Origin: Lateolabrax maculatus
Lineage: Eukaryota > Chordata > Actinopteri > Acropomatiformes > Lateolabracidae
Direction of reading: 5' to 3'
Assembly (NCBI GenBank): GCA_031216445.1
Contig: CM062201.1
Location: 7,186,501-7,250,500 of the forward strand
Length of the DNA: 64,000 nt
Both the position numbers and the translations under genes were made by a program. The notes under the pieces are model-generated. The model was given only the letters and a program-made list of their open reading frames with translations. It was not told the DNA's origin and did not search any database. Shown here one piece after another: positions 25,862 through 39,795 of this stretch. How positions within the stretch are numbered: position 1 is the stretch's first letter; each line of letters begins with the position of its first letter.

Positions 25862-27789
25862 AATAGAGAGTAAGGGCAGCACAGTATACCTCCATAATAC
25901 CCCCCTTCCCCTTTGGCTCCCTCAGAACTCTCTTTACCCTTTGATGAGCAGGCCGCAACAATACCCTGATTCTTCAGCGCCGCCATGGGCCCTCTCCTTA
26001 ATCCTTTCTCCTCCCAACAGTTCCTCCTTCTATGAACTTGAGGTTGCTCCAGGGTGGCGTACGACTGGGGGTCATTCTTTTTATTAACCCTTCCTCCTTC
26101 CTCCCATAAGCACCACGAAGCATTTTGGGCCACCACTCATCTCACGAGCGGAGAAAGGGGAGACGGGCGTGTAACATATTCAAAGTCCGGAGCAGGTAAG
26201 TGTGCACGCTGAGCTCAGCTTCAGACCTTCAATTAACGGCCATGATGGAGGACAGGTGGTTGGTGGGGGGGTTCAAAAAGACAAGAAGTCAACAACAAAG
26301 GCCTCCCCCCCGCCCAAGCCCACCAGAAGCCGGCCTCCAAGCCTTTGTCAAGACTGATCTAAAAGGAGAAGCTCTGGCGGTTGCCTGAGGGTGATAATTT
26401 ACAATCTGTTCCAGTGCTGAGCACATGTCCCACAATGCTCGCTGAACACCACACTGACAGATACAATAAAAATCCCTCCCCCCACAAGCTGAACTCTATC
26501 TCCCTTTCGGTGCTTAATAAACGAGTGAGTCTGATAACCGTTTGGTCTCGAAGTTTGCTGTTGATGAAAAAACTTTCTTCTCTGCACATTTCAATTCCTG
26601 TTAATTCAGGCGACTGGCGGCGGATAGGAGCGAAATTAAAAAGCTGTGCGCTCACTCTCCAGAGGTTTCATACTCTGCCCCGGTGCCTGAGAGAAAACGT
26701 CTGCCGCTCCCCTTCATTCACGTGTATTTGCAAACACACACACGACAATACGGACGTGCACAAAATCTACAGAAACCCACACTGAGACACACGAGAACCA
26801 GGCCAACACATGAGCGCACACGCATCACGGCGTCATCCCACCCTGCAAATCTCCCATTATTAAAGCTCAAATGGAAAAAGGGCACTCTTGGGAAAAGGGG
26901 CTTTTTGATAAACTTCAGACTCTATCAGTTATCCAGAGAGGGGAGGTGATGAAGCGTCGCCCTTTATCGGGACTGTCGGCGCTTCATCTCAAACCAGCCA
27001 GGTGATTTGCATGGTGGATCTTATTTCAGCTTCTTCAAAGGAGTGATGGCGGGGCTAAAGCGAGCAAATCCAAAACACAAATGCTGTGACTGACGGCAGG
27101 TAATCCACCAACTGAAAACCTTGAGGCAGAATGCCTCTTGGCCCCCCTGACATGGTGGCCACCCTTCCTATTTGTTATGATTTTTAAAAATAAAAGAATA
27201 AGGTTAGTTACGCATCAGGATCAGGAGAAGTGTAACAGACAACAGACTAAGGGCATCGAGTCTGCAAATCATTCTTTACATTATATTAGCTGTTCAGTAT
27301 AAAAATACTCCACTAGCTATTCCACTGTGTTCAATTATTTTGTTACAATGTGGTGGATTTATTTTGTTGGATTGATCTCACTTTTTTGGCATTTTTTCAT
27401 TTCTTAATTTAAATCACCACGTCTCTCTCCTGAAGCAAAGCCAGACCATAGTATGTGCGAGCGTTGTTGATGAAGTTGTTGATGAATGAGACAACTTGAG
27501 CGGCTGATATTTTTTCTGATATTCAATAACTCACTTGAAACCCTGCAGACAGGACGTTTCAAACACGACGGCTCATTCTCAGGCCAAGTAAAGCAAATAA
27601 CAAACCAGGTCTGGTATTCTAGTGGTTTGAATGGTGACATACTGGTCTGTCCTTCATTTGTTTGTTTTGGACCTCAGCTCTAATAAGCTTAGTTACTCCT
27701 GGGCATTGGATCAGTTACAACAGGCCACCATTAGCTACGCTACAGACCTGTAGATATCCACAGCATTCGGCACAGTTTAAGTCATTTGT

Positions 27790-27920
27790 TACATATTATT
27801 TTCTTTAACCCCCCCACATGTCAAAGCTACAGGGGTTATTCAATTTGAAATTGTAATCCCTTACACTTCACACAATTCTGTAACGCATTACCTAATAATA
27901 CCTTACTCCCCAACCCTGGA
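27790..27920. mobile_element. Possible interspersed repeat remnant
   Basis: Contains GTAATCCCTTACACTTCACA and CTGTAACGCATTACC, words seen in common fish repeats with GTAACGCATTAC motifs. Weak; boundaries unknown. Confidence 0.25.
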
Positions 27921-30900
27921 TATCCATATACACGATTCCCATTTTAAGTAAAACCATATTTTACGACTTAAACTGAACTGACTGGAATGCAGATTATTTT
28001 TTTGGTGCAGTGTAAGTGCACCCTGACAGGCCTCTTCACCTAGCTGTCCTCTGACATACAATTAGTCTAATTATTATGCCGACTCAGTTTTAGTTTGCAG
28101 CACTTAGTCAAATTTGAGATGCTTTATGCTTGTGCACAGAGCAGCCTGTTATTTGTGAGGGTGCATTCTGTCAAGGAGGATCAGTATTTGAATTGCGATG
28201 TCTGAATATGACACCAGAAGTGATGCCAAATGAATCTTATGTTAATTGACGGTGCTGTGCGGCGTCGTGTCATATATACACAAAGCCATTAAGAAATTAT
28301 GGGCAGACGGCACGACAGAAGGCTTTGCCGTCAAAAGCTGCTTTGAGGCTTTTACATGAGAGTGCGTGTGTGCGCGTCGGTGTGTGTGTGCATCGACAAA
28401 TGTGTGTGGAGTTCATTATCAGGAGGGCTGTGGCCTCCGGAGCACAGATGAAGTCCAGAAGCACTCAGTTTTTTAGTCTACTGTTAAGGAGACGCCCTCT
28501 CCATCCTTTAATTCCTGTCTCTCAAGACATCTTCCTAAAATCACAATAAAGGAGGAGGGGTGGGGGCTGCTGGCACAGACACAGAAGCAGAAGGGAGCAC
28601 AAGAAAGAGGACTAGGGGGTTCAAGGAGGGGAAATGAGAGGAAAAAGAGAAGAGAAATCGCCTCTAAACTCCTACCATTGTCTAGATGTAAATTGGAGCT
28701 GATCAAGATTCCGCTAGCATCGCAACCAGTAAGTTCAATCTGCACAGACCGAACAGAGAAAGAGAGGGCCATACTGAGAGACAGAGAGAAAGACATAGAT
28801 GGGAGAACAACAGTGTGTTTAAGAGTGACAGACATGCAGAAACACACACAGGGACAAAGGAAGAGATTTGGCTGGAGTGGGAGCAACAAATGCACCACTC
28901 TAGAACCAACAAGGCAATGAAAAGAGGAGGGAGGGGGTGGATGTACTTAAGGGGAAAAGTGCACACTCATATACACACACATCCTAACTTCAATACAGTA
29001 AACTTGTTAAGCTCAGGCAGTCAGGGGCCAGCCAAGTGATAAGCTTTACTTTTAATTTAGGAGAGTTTAAAATGCAAATAAAGACTTTGTGTGATGCATA
29101 ACTCTGTTGCAACTTTGTGCTTCATAAATGTTAGAGAGAAATTCATCATAACTCTGTGTAGGTGTTACTTAGCCAGAAAAGAATGTGGATGTCTGACTGA
29201 TCCTCACTCTGGGAATGTGTCAGGGGTTTCTTTGGGCGGTGTGAACACGTCTGACCCCAACTTCACCCCTCAGCCCCTTCCCCCATTCACACTCCCTCTG
29301 GCCTCAGGTAAAGGCTAACTGGAGGCTGACCTGTTGCCTTTCACTCTTCCCTTGTTTAACTGAAATGGGATGTCTAGAGACAGGAAAGTCCTGCACCGGC
29401 ATGTACCCGGCCGAGACCAGAATGAGGCCCTGGAAGTCGAAGGGTGAAAAAGGACCCGAGGGGGAATTCCAGTGGGAATTTTGTATCCGAGGCCTGATCA
29501 ACTGTGTGTGGATGAGGGAAAATAATATCGGTGTCATCTGCGTTGGCGGCGTTCCCTGAACCTGCACATTTCTCAAACATACTGCTCACAGTCATACTCA
29601 GACAGAAATATAACATTAAATCCAGAGGACTTTACTGTACCTCCAGAAAACTACAAACCCTCTTTACCAGAAGTACATCAAATCCATAATTAATACAAGT
29701 GCAAACTCGCCCCAAAGATGGGTTGGCTCAACCTTTGGAGCTCCTTTAGACATTCACCCCATTCACCTGACACAAAGCAAACGCAAATATTTGCAGGGAT
29801 CCTATAACACACATGACATTTCACATTTTCTGAACACATTGGAGCTTGCATGCTGGAACTTGTTCGCGCGTTTGACAAGTAAGGCTGCACTGATGACCCT
29901 GAGGTAGTCAACTGCAGGGAGTCGAAAAATTGTGGAATCACAAATAACAATGTATTTTTTGTCCGGTTTGCCTCTCTGCAGCAACTCAGATAGTGTTTCA
30001 GAGTTGATAGATGTCTGGAGAAAATCTCACCAACTAAAGTGTAATAAGAAGTCCTTTGGAATTTCCTTTTTGATTGACGGTCCTTTGGATTTGTTAGAAA
30101 AATCTCTGCTTGAGTTTTGGATGAACCTTGAGTGTAATGTTATAAGTTGAAGTAAAACAACAACCCAATGTGCAGCCATCAACCTCCACATCCCCACAAT
30201 TAATTCTTTGAAATAAAGAAATGTCAAATTATTGATTTGTACAAAAAATTGCCTATGAATGTAATCCAGGCAATTGCGTTTCCTTACAAAACATATTTGA
30301 CAAAGCAAACTTTTACAGAAGACACGGTTACAGTACATCTCCAACTCTTTCTAAGTATCTTTTGCACTTGACTTTCAGCAGAACTCTGAATATCTGGTTA
30401 TGAAAGATTGATGTTGTTTTGTCATTTGCAAAGAAACACTGCAGTGTACTTGCAAACAGGTAGATTTTGTCCCATTGAGCACGGCCTAAAAAAGGAAGGC
30501 CTGATTTATCTACAATACTCTTTTTCTGACAACCTGTCTAAGCAGGTCACATAGCCTGTTGAAAAACTAGAACAGCACAAACCCAAACTCTCCACACTCA
30601 CGCCTCCATCCATCTCCGAGCTCCTATATTTCTCTAAGAGCCCTCTCAAACATGTCTGCTTCAAGTGTTCTTCCAGGGCATGCCTCTACCCACTCACAGT
30701 GCGGGGGGCGGGGGGAATCATCTCTCTGTAAAATGGATGTAGCAACTTTCTTTTTTTTTTTGCTGTTGCTCTTGTGGTCACAAGAGGATTGAGGGCATTT
30801 CAAAATGGCTGACAGTGCTGTATGGTAATAAGGCCACAGTGTCTAGGTAATACAGCACAAGGGGCATCAGGGTGACAATAAGGAGAATTCGGAGAGAGGC

Positions 30901-31160
30901 TGATCTGGGCATACCTCTGGCAACGTCTCGCAGTCTGTGATAGAACTTGTTCCCTCAGGCCAAGCCTCTCTGAGGCGCCATGCTTCTGCTGGAAAATGCC
31001 GAAAGCAGCCTCATGGCACTCGCTACAAGTCTGCCTCTCTTGTTTGTGTGTGGGGTTCCGTCGCAGTGCGAGAGTGAAAGGGAAGATACTGATAATCTGG
31101 GCATTTTTAATTATTCTTTGATGGTCCAGGCTTCATGTAGCTGAAAAAAGAGTGAGCTAT

Positions 31161-31290
31161 TTAAAGGGACAGTTCACCCAAATTACAGGAAAACATATTG
31201 TTCTCACTTACCCTGAATGGTTTCAGGCCAATAGTTTCAGTTTTCTGTGCTGAGATTTTGAGATACTTAGATAGATAAAAACAATGGAGG
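31161..31290. mobile_element. Short interspersed repeat starting TTAAAGGGACAGTTCACCC
   Basis: TTAAAGGGACAGTTCACCCA followed by CTCACTTACC and GTGCTGAGATTTTGAGATA matches the layout of a very common fish MITE/SINE-like repeat. A sequence resembling its opposite end (GTGGAGTACCTCTTTAAA) lies at 33017-33034, probably a second relic. Confidence 0.5.
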
Positions 31291-32276
31291 TACAGCCCCT
31301 CACCTCATTCCCACAATCTGGTCTTTCTATATCCTTCTACCTCATGTTTTTCACTTCTTTTCTACCTTCCTCTTACTCTAGTTACTCTTTTTATTATTTC
31401 CCTTCCTTCCCTTCATTTTCCCCTGTACTCCGGTCTACACTGCTCCGGCTCTTTTTTACTCTCCATTACTCAATCTCTTTAATCTTGGACTTCACACCTC
31501 TTTCTTTCCTTTAACCCTGCTATATTACCGGTCACACTTTCTCTGTTGCAGAGCTACTTTCCCTCCTCGTAGTTTGCACTCCATCCCTCAAACAGTGAAC
31601 AAAAACGGTTCTACAGGATACACAGTATCAAAAAACTAACCCACAGGAGACCTTTATGGTGATAAAGAAATTAAATGTTTCATATCTGCATTAAAGAATT
31701 GCAGTAAGCTCCTCATTCTGAATTTAAGTGTCAAAGCCAAGCATGTACCTCCATCTGTCCCACATGTCTCAGAGCCAATAGTATTTCCATTATAGGTCCT
31801 TGAATTGCTAGTAAAAGTAAAAGATTCATCTCAAGTTTCCTGGGTTCTTGATAAGGTCGGTCATCATTTTACATTATTAGACTCATACTATATTCACCTC
31901 ATTTCATATCAGTTTTACAATGAGCTGTTGACTGGGTAAAGTGTCTTATCATTTAGGAAGACATGCAGGAAATTTTATTGGAAATTTCATGGTCAACTTG
32001 GTGTCTATGAAACATTCCAGAAGTGTATTAAGACAACAAATCAAAAAAAAAAAACTACTACCCCAACCCAACCCCTTGTGGAGCCACCTCTTTTCTATGT
32101 GTACTGATTACTACAACCCTGTAAGGTATATGATTTCCGTCCTACATTACTATGGTGATTGTTCATTGTTGAAAGCAATCACAATGTAATGGCTGGGTCA
32201 GATACAGCGACATTATGTTTATATTTCATTCTGATGGGGAGATTAAGTAAAGTCTGCTTGTCTGTGTCTATGTCAC

Positions 32277-32281
<5 letters not shown>

Positions 32282-32313
<32 letters not shown>
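32282..32313. repeat. (GT)n microsatellite
   Basis: 16 pure GT units. Confidence 0.9.
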
Positions 32314-32316
<3 letters not shown>

Positions 32317-33030
32317 CAGATACATGCTCAAGTTAGTGAGACATCCTCTGCCAGACATCTCTGTTTGTCTCTGAAAGCCATCACGTCCTTGCCATTGTTG
32401 GCTAAAACAACAGGGGCAGGCCGAGTGCCTCCCTCCAGCAAGACAAACCTATCAGCCCAGAGGGCGAGCGGGGGGGGGTGGATTCCTAGGAGGTTTCATC
32501 TCTGAGGAAAGTTGTCATCTTTAGGGTTTGTCAGAAGACATACTGATCCCAAATTCCGTAGCTCAAGAAAATAAAGGAAACTCTAACATCTTGGATGGCA
32601 TTATATTTCCAAGGACTAATCTCTCGTCTTGGGTTGATCCCCATAGCAGCTCATGAGTCTTTGTATCAACAGCCAAGTGTCCTGCAAAAAAGCGGGTGCC
32701 AACATTACCCACAATGCAACTTGCCAGCCAACAGTTCTGTTGGAGATTATAAGGTGTGTTATGCTAGGAGTGGGTAATGTATCCTGGAGCAGCAGCAGTG
32801 GGCTGCAGAGGTCTGGGAAGCTCACTTCTTTCTAACGCCACACCAACAGATTGTTTTGTTAGTCTATAGCCACAACCGACACTGACTGAGGTGACATTGC
32901 TTGAGGCAATTTATCAGACTTTACACGGCTCCTTATAGTGCCAAAACAGGCTTTACACAACTTTTTCACATATGCTGTAGTGCTCCCCAAAACCTGCATA
33001 TGGATGTGTGAAATTGGTGGAGTACCTCTT

Positions 33031-33056
33031 TAAAATAAAAATAAAAATAAAAAAAG
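33031..33056. repeat. (AAAAT)n A-rich repeat
   Basis: Three AAAAT-type units then an A run. It adjoins GTGGAGTACCTCTTTAAA, so it may be a repeat-element tail. Confidence 0.75.
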
Positions 33057-33498
33057 CAAGTTGTAATAAACCAGCATTATTCTTTAACTGAACTTTTAAA
33101 AATGTATTTCTGTTAGTTCTTGAGGAAGCCGAGAGAGCCACAGAGATAGAGGTATATGGAATTAGGTCAGAGGCTGGTGTAAGGTCTCCACAAACTGCAC
33201 CTGGTTGTTAGGACTATGACAGCTTTACAGGGCATGGGATTCCAGTCTAATTACAGGTGGAACCGCTCTGAGGTGGAAACACTGGGAGAAGGAAGATGAC
33301 GACTGTGGGAATAGAGAAGAGGGCGGCCGGGGGGATGCGGGTGGGGCAACAAAAGACTCGTAAAGAATTTAATGTGTGTTAAAGAGTGGAGACATTAAAC
33401 ACAACACGTGATGGGTCAGCAAACTGTCATACATCAGTGCCACAAATGAGAAACATCAGTGGAAGCCAACCAAAACATGTTGTAGGCTTGATGCACGT

Positions 33499-33519
33499 CC
33501 ACACACACACACACACACA
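33499..33519. repeat. (CA)n microsatellite
   Basis: About ten CA units. Confidence 0.9.
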
Positions 33520-33984
33520 ATGACAGACAAACACATGTGCAGGTCATCATCAGACTGTGATTGAAGATGACACCTGAAAGCAGGAAGAAGAATTTACAGA
33601 TAATGGCAAACACAGAAGGGAAACGTGGAAGACAAGTCACAAGGGAGGGAGGGGTGTTCATCCTGGGTTCACCATGACAACCCATCGACAGAGAGACAAA
33701 CGAGGGGAAGGGAAGGAAGTAACGGAGACTGGGCTGTTGTCGGAGGGGCAAAATAGCAAGGGAAAAGCCAGTACATCCCATGATTTGTTTGTGAACATGT
33801 GACCCCCTACTGTCAAGTCTCCCCTACTTCCTGTGTGTGCAGCACAGTAATGTACATAGTGTTCAATCAGGCAATGCGTGGGATTAGACTCAAATTAGGG
33901 TTCAGCAACAGCAACGTTAATGTACGTGACTTGGTAAAACAAAAAGTTCTAAATTGATGCAACAGATACCATCAACCCTAACAA

Positions 33985-34130
33985 AAAAAATGGTATTGAA
34001 CACCTCTGGGATGAACTGGAACACCGACTGTGTGCCAAGCCTCATTGCCAGACATCACAGCGCAAAGTCCCGCAGCCAGTTTCCAAAATCTTGAAGAAAG
34101 CCTGCCCAGAAACACCATGAGCCATTCAAA
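33985..34130 (+). mobile_element. Second Tc1/mariner transposase fragment
   Basis: Plus-strand reading gives IEHLWDELEHRLCAKPHC, the segment right after the PDLNP motif of the same Tc1-like family, followed by a decayed tail (FQNLEES-like, 34081-34105). The upstream half is absent, so this is a short relic of about 145 bp. Confidence 0.75.
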
Positions 34131-37100
34131 TAAAGCTAAAGAAACAAGGATACCAGCATCATATAACTAGCCTTGTTTCCATGCATGTGGTGGTATGGTG
34201 GTATGTAACAGGTGCATACCACCAGGGAACATGATAGGTGTAATTCACCAGCACTGGGTCAGTGCATCCCCAGCGCACATCCAGAAGGTGACAGAATGTG
34301 ATTAACCTCTGTACCGAGGTCTTCCTGCTTGTATCCAAACATGGCTCTGAGAGGTGTTGAGTCAGGCAAATGTTAGACTAGAAAAATTAAAAGAAAGTCT
34401 CAAATGAAATGCTTAGAATGCTGACATACCTCTGGAGGTTAGCACACCCATTTAGAGACAGATGTCTGAAGGCAGTTTAGCATGTGTCCTGCTTTCTATG
34501 AAAAGCAAGTTTAAACAGTGTTCAGCAAACACACAAAGTGAAAGTTATTGTTTTTAAAACTATTTCCAGAGGAAAAGTTTATCAAAGAAGTCCCTTATGT
34601 ATCCTACAAAAAAAAGAAGTTACAGAAAAAAAAAGACATGTTTCATTTTCTTCCCTTGTTTCTTCTTGATCTGAGCCGCTCTGGAGTGACAGCTGAGCTG
34701 ACCTAAATACAAATCACATTAGGGTTTCTGCTATCTCCCCGGTGTCCCATCAAAACCCTTTTCTCCAAAGCTGATGTTTTTGGCGTGTTGACAGTAAGTA
34801 GCCACACTTGCCACAGCAGCCGCCCCGCTTCAGAAATGCAGTCCTGGAGCAAGAATTTTGTCACAGATCCAGATCCCTGGAGGGAGCCCGGACCTCATGC
34901 AGACTGCTGCTCTGAGCTCTTTATGTCTGGGACAGAAGAGGGAGGTTTCCGGGTCACTGTACATCCAAGTCCCTGCCCAGAGCCTCCCAGGTCAGTTCCA
35001 CTTTCCTGTTCCAAACTAAAGAAGAGCTTAACTGGGACTCTGACACCAGCTAACTTTACATCTTCTTTTCAATTTCGGGAGCTTTAAAACAACACTGCTT
35101 TTTTAAAGACTGTCATCTTTACTATAAAATTACTTACTGACTTGATCATGATGCATTTTAATATCCAACCACAGCAGGAGAAAGGTACCCTGTTGCCGAC
35201 TTTTATACTTCTTGTGAACTTTCACAAAAGAAGCATCGAGTTCTTTTTGCCATGAGGATAGTAAGCCACGAAGAATTAAATGAAACCATCTCTTATTGCG
35301 TTGAGCACGAATAAACCCATAAATCACAACAATACATTTAGACTCTAGATTCACAAGATGCACAGTGTATTTGGACAGGCTTGATGTTACACAGCACGTC
35401 TGTGTGTACGCTGGGGGCATGATAACATCTCACTGAAGTGACAGGCAGGTCACTACATGTAGGTGTTTGCATACAATCAATACCATCTATGATTCTTATC
35501 TGCATGAGAGTGATACACTCCTGGTTCAGGCTGGGATTCAGGCCAAGGTGAAGAGACCGCGGTTAAGTGGTCCGTTCCTCCTCTGCTCCCTTCCATCTTT
35601 CATGGCTTTTTCATTTCAGAGGCCTTTATCGCTATGCCAAGCAGGCTCTCCGCTCCCGCATTTTTAATTAAAATCTCAAATGTGCAATAACTCTGGAGAC
35701 TCTGGGCTAGCTGGCGAACAGGTCCATTGGTCTTGTTTCACCCTCCGAGGCTTTGTTGCTTATTTCATCAAAGCCTTCCATCAAGTCCGTCTATTTGTCC
35801 AATCCTGTTCACTTCACCGCATAAATGCTTTGACACAAGCCACACAGGGTACACAGATTTACCATGGGTGCACCTTTGTAGAAAAGCTCTACAGTGAGCA
35901 AATGAACTCTCGCTCTTAGACTATAGCCTAATCCATTCAAGGACCCTGAGAAAAATCCAATCCTTAAAGTCAGTCTTCTCGACTTCCCATGACTCCCTGA
36001 AGACAAAAGGCTGCTTGTGTAGACATGGACTGGATAAAGACCCCAGTGCTTTAGTCGAGTCACCTGGGTGCAGCTGCGTAGTGTTCTCCCACACAGAGTC
36101 ACAATAAAATAAACTCCATCTCCTCTTTGGAATTACCCACAAGCCATATGTTTTCATACCTGGGAAATTTAAATATATGGTAGGTTGTCATGTTTCTTTA
36201 ACTGTGCGGTAGTGATGTTCCAATCTGTCTCTAGAATTCCTCGGTAAGATTACAACATGAACAGGTGGCAGTGAAGCCTAAAAGTGAAATTATAGGGCCG
36301 AAAACTTGTTGCAAGATTTCCCAAAGTGTTTTATAGCGGACGTGGACCCCCTCACCTGAAATAATACTGCCTTTGCTAAACTCGGAAGAAGTTATTACAC
36401 GTGTGTGAAATAAAATTAACCTTCAGGGAAAACAAGCAGAGGCTCTTCAACAGATAGACGAAGCTTGCTAAAGGAAACTACTGTTTAGACCATCATATAG
36501 TAGCATGAGACACATTAGGATCTCGGCTCGGATCAGATGGCAAACCCTGCTGAAAAAAACAAATCCTGGGAGTAAACATCGACATACTCTCAACTTCGCA
36601 TGAGTATCTTCCAGGGATGTGAGTTACTGATTAACTGATTAGTTGTGAAGTGACCCTTGCATTTTTCAGTATGTATTATTGAAACCAGGGAGTCAACTGC
36701 CCTGTGGATGACTGGCATTTACGTTATGAAAAATTGCAAGCAGATACCGTGGCTAAAAATCTGAAGCGTTCACTCCTCTCTGTTTTCCCCCTTATCGTTC
36801 TATCATTATCTCCTCACATATCAAGAAGGTGAGGAGGGAGGAGGCAGCCAGGTAGGAGCTGGTGCAGGTTAGGAATTCCAGCCGATTCCGGGCCTCCTCC
36901 TTGCACAAACAGTGGGAAAAAAGCTCAGAGTTTTCCGTGAGGCCTAGGCTCATTCACTGAAGGAGCCCTGGGGGAGAAGGGGGGGGGCTCAAACAGTGAT
37001 CCCACATCCCACCCACCCCGACGAGCATTCCACAGGACTGTCTGCTCGCCCATCATTAAGCAAGACCACCTGCTGGCAAATCAGGACCCCCATCATGTTC

Positions 37101-39774
37101 TCAGCAAGCCTGGCTAACCCCATTACCAGTGAGCCTCTGGACTGCTGTACACACATATCATAAAGAGCCAGTGGTATGTTGAGCAGTAAAATGCAGCTCA
37201 TTAACATCCCACAAGGACTTTCGATTGTCCAACCACTGAAGCACACTAGCTGCACTCAGTATTGCATATTGAAATAGATGCGGCACAAAAGGGACAAAGA
37301 AATGATCTTTGATGCAGCTGTTGCATGACTATGCATTGACTTCTGGCTGGCTCATCTCTCCTCCTCTAAAAAGAGGGAGATAAAAAAAAAACGGGAAGGG
37401 GAGGAAGAGATCAAGACAGAAGGAAGAAACAGCCCTTTGTTGCTGTTCATCGTCGGGGCCTTGAGGGAAAGACTCTGGCATCAAGTCATCAAGAGCTGAA
37501 ACAAAAGCGGCTGATAAACAGAGCAAGACAGATAAGATCTCCCTGTACGCTCAACACTTCTCCATCAAGAGGGCTTCCTCTCTTCCAAACCCCCCAACAC
37601 CTCCGCCTTCTCTCTTTGTTGTCACCAACACAGGAATTGGGAAGAAGAAACTAAATGGAAATAATAATAAAAACAGCACATACTTTTTAATCCTCTCACC
37701 TGTTTACAAAATCTGGAGGATAACTGTCCCCTTCATCCAAAACCATGACTTCATGTTTGTTTCCAAAGACACAGCAAATGTCCGCTTGATTCTGACACAT
37801 TATCTGTCAACTCCCTGCACAACTCCAGTTGACTATGCTAACATTTCACTGAATGGTAGGTGGAGGACAACACAAAGGAAGAGGTTCTGTGCCAAAGGCA
37901 CTCTGCTTATCAGCCCCGACAAGGTGCAAATTCAACAATGGAGATGTGGTACATTTCCAGTTGAAGAGTTGCACTATTTTGCTATTTCAATTTCTTACTT
38001 GAACCACAGTCATGCCAATAAGGGCATCAGTAAGTAAAGATAAGGAATCGGGAAACAAAATGCGGCATTCTATTGCCCAGTAAATATGGCGTACAACATT
38101 TTAAGATTTGGTCGGCGCTGCAAGTGTTTGCTGAGATCGTGTAAACACTCCTCTGGGGAGGGCCGGTGTATGGCAGATGAAAGCCTGTAGCCAAGCGATC
38201 GCACACATGGACTGAGTGGCCCTGAAGTGGCACCGCCCAGTGCGAAGAGCACAGAGGCAGAAAGAGTGTGAAACGCAGCGCCTGAAGTCATCTGTCTTCA
38301 CGCCGCACTGATCCAAACTTTAACAAATACGCCACGGCAAACACAACATCCCTCACGTCCACACACGTACAAAAAGAATCCCTCTGTTTTTCCTTCCTTC
38401 TACATCACTCATCTTAGTTATCCTTCATGTCTGTGTCTCTCCCAAAACTCTCGGTGGCAAGGAGCTCACACAAAGCCTTTTTTCTTCCACCTCAGACAAT
38501 GCGCCTCCCCACCTAGCTCTCTGCCAGGCATTCCTGAGTCTATCCTAGCTATCGAAAATGTCAAGAATGAGGAGAAAGCAGAGGAGGGTGCAATGAGTGC
38601 TGCGGCAGGTAGAGTCTTGTCCTGCTGCACTGACATCCCACAGTCTCCGGGGGTAGTGGTTGCGCGGAACGGATGGGATCTGACTTGACTCTCTTAATTA
38701 AAACTCTGCACTGGAACAAGCCTCACAGCTCATTCTCTACCGGGTGGAGACATGCCAGGTAATTATTGGGGACATTTTCACTCCCCCCAAAAAAAAAAAA
38801 CAATACAGATTTAATGGTGGGGATGAACCTGACAATTGTCCCAGGACATTACTTATTGGACAATGCACGAGAAGCTCTTTCAGATGTGTCAGAGCCCAAT
38901 TTCCATGTGACTTTTGCCTGATGACTTCTTGGAGGTATTTCCTTACTGCTATTCCTTCGACTGTAAGGTGATACGAGAAAATCAGGTTATGTGAAGTAAA
39001 CCCTCTTCAAACACAAAGCCGCAAAACAAAAAGGGCACATTCTAGGCAGTTTGTCAGAGCCAAGGAACTCCCCTCTCCACAACAGGAGTCCAAACAGAAG
39101 AAAAGCGGGCTGAATAAAAAGGTTAGCAGTGCAGTGTTTCGTGCCTGGACAGACAAACAGAAGAAGTTTTATGTGTGTGCCAAATGCAACTTAACACTGC
39201 AAACAAGCTCCATCCATTGGAACATCCCATCACCCAGAACTGTTCAGAGGAAAGTACCCAGAATATAGACCCTACAACTCCGAAGCAGTGATTGCCCCAG
39301 AAAAGCCTTCAGCAAGGTGATTCGCGCTCTGATTCATTTCCCCCTGGTGCTCCTGGCCGATCTAAGTGTAGGATTCTAACTTTGAGCGGCTGCCAACATT
39401 GTCAAGCACCAGTAAAAGTTAAACAGCAGCAAGCCCACTGTTCACTGGCATCGGGGCACAGGCTGCTACAGTCTCACAGTCACGGTAGATGCTGAGATTT
39501 ATTAGTCATGGCTGTATGGTTCGTCTCATAAGAGCCTGACAAATCACTTCTCAACCAAATTAGGGCTGAGAGGGACACAAGTATTTCATTAACTCTTTTC
39601 ATGCTGTTCTGGTATGAAAATTATTAGAATAAACAACAACAGAAGCATTTTCGCGTGTGGGCACGTTTGATCCGTCCATTCAGCGCCTGCGTCTTTGTCT
39701 CTGTGTTGTTTAACAGTCATTTTGTGTTTTTTTAACAGTCAAGTTAAAATGGTGGGAAGCTGTGAGTCAGTTGT

Positions 39775-39795
39775 AAAAAAAAAAAAAAAAAAAAA
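39775..39795. repeat. Poly-A run
   Basis: 21 consecutive A. Confidence 0.9.

Noticed and set aside
25555..26136. 193-codon minus-strand open frame
   Set aside because: Runs through a (CA)n repeat encoding HTHTHT, overlaps the edge of the TCCGGACAAT element, and has no recognisable domain or splice context.
27461..27500. Tandem GTTGATGAAGTTGTTGATGAA reading FINNFINN on the minus strand
   Set aside because: Looked like a possible short repeat protein or transposon piece, but it is a small local duplication without wider similarity that I can recognise.
28473..28898. 141-codon minus-strand open frame
   Set aside because: Low-complexity Ser/Leu/Phe/Cys-rich product of purine-rich DNA; no domain.
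31284..31514. Ser/Phe/Tyr-rich plus-strand open frame
   Set aside because: Translation of a CT-rich low-complexity tract, not a protein-coding signature.
36358..36380. TAATACTGCCTTTGC, which begins like miR-200b
   Set aside because: Considered because the miR-200/429 cluster lies near AGRN in human. Only the first 11 bases match, the rest of the mature sequence diverges, and no precursor hairpin is evident.
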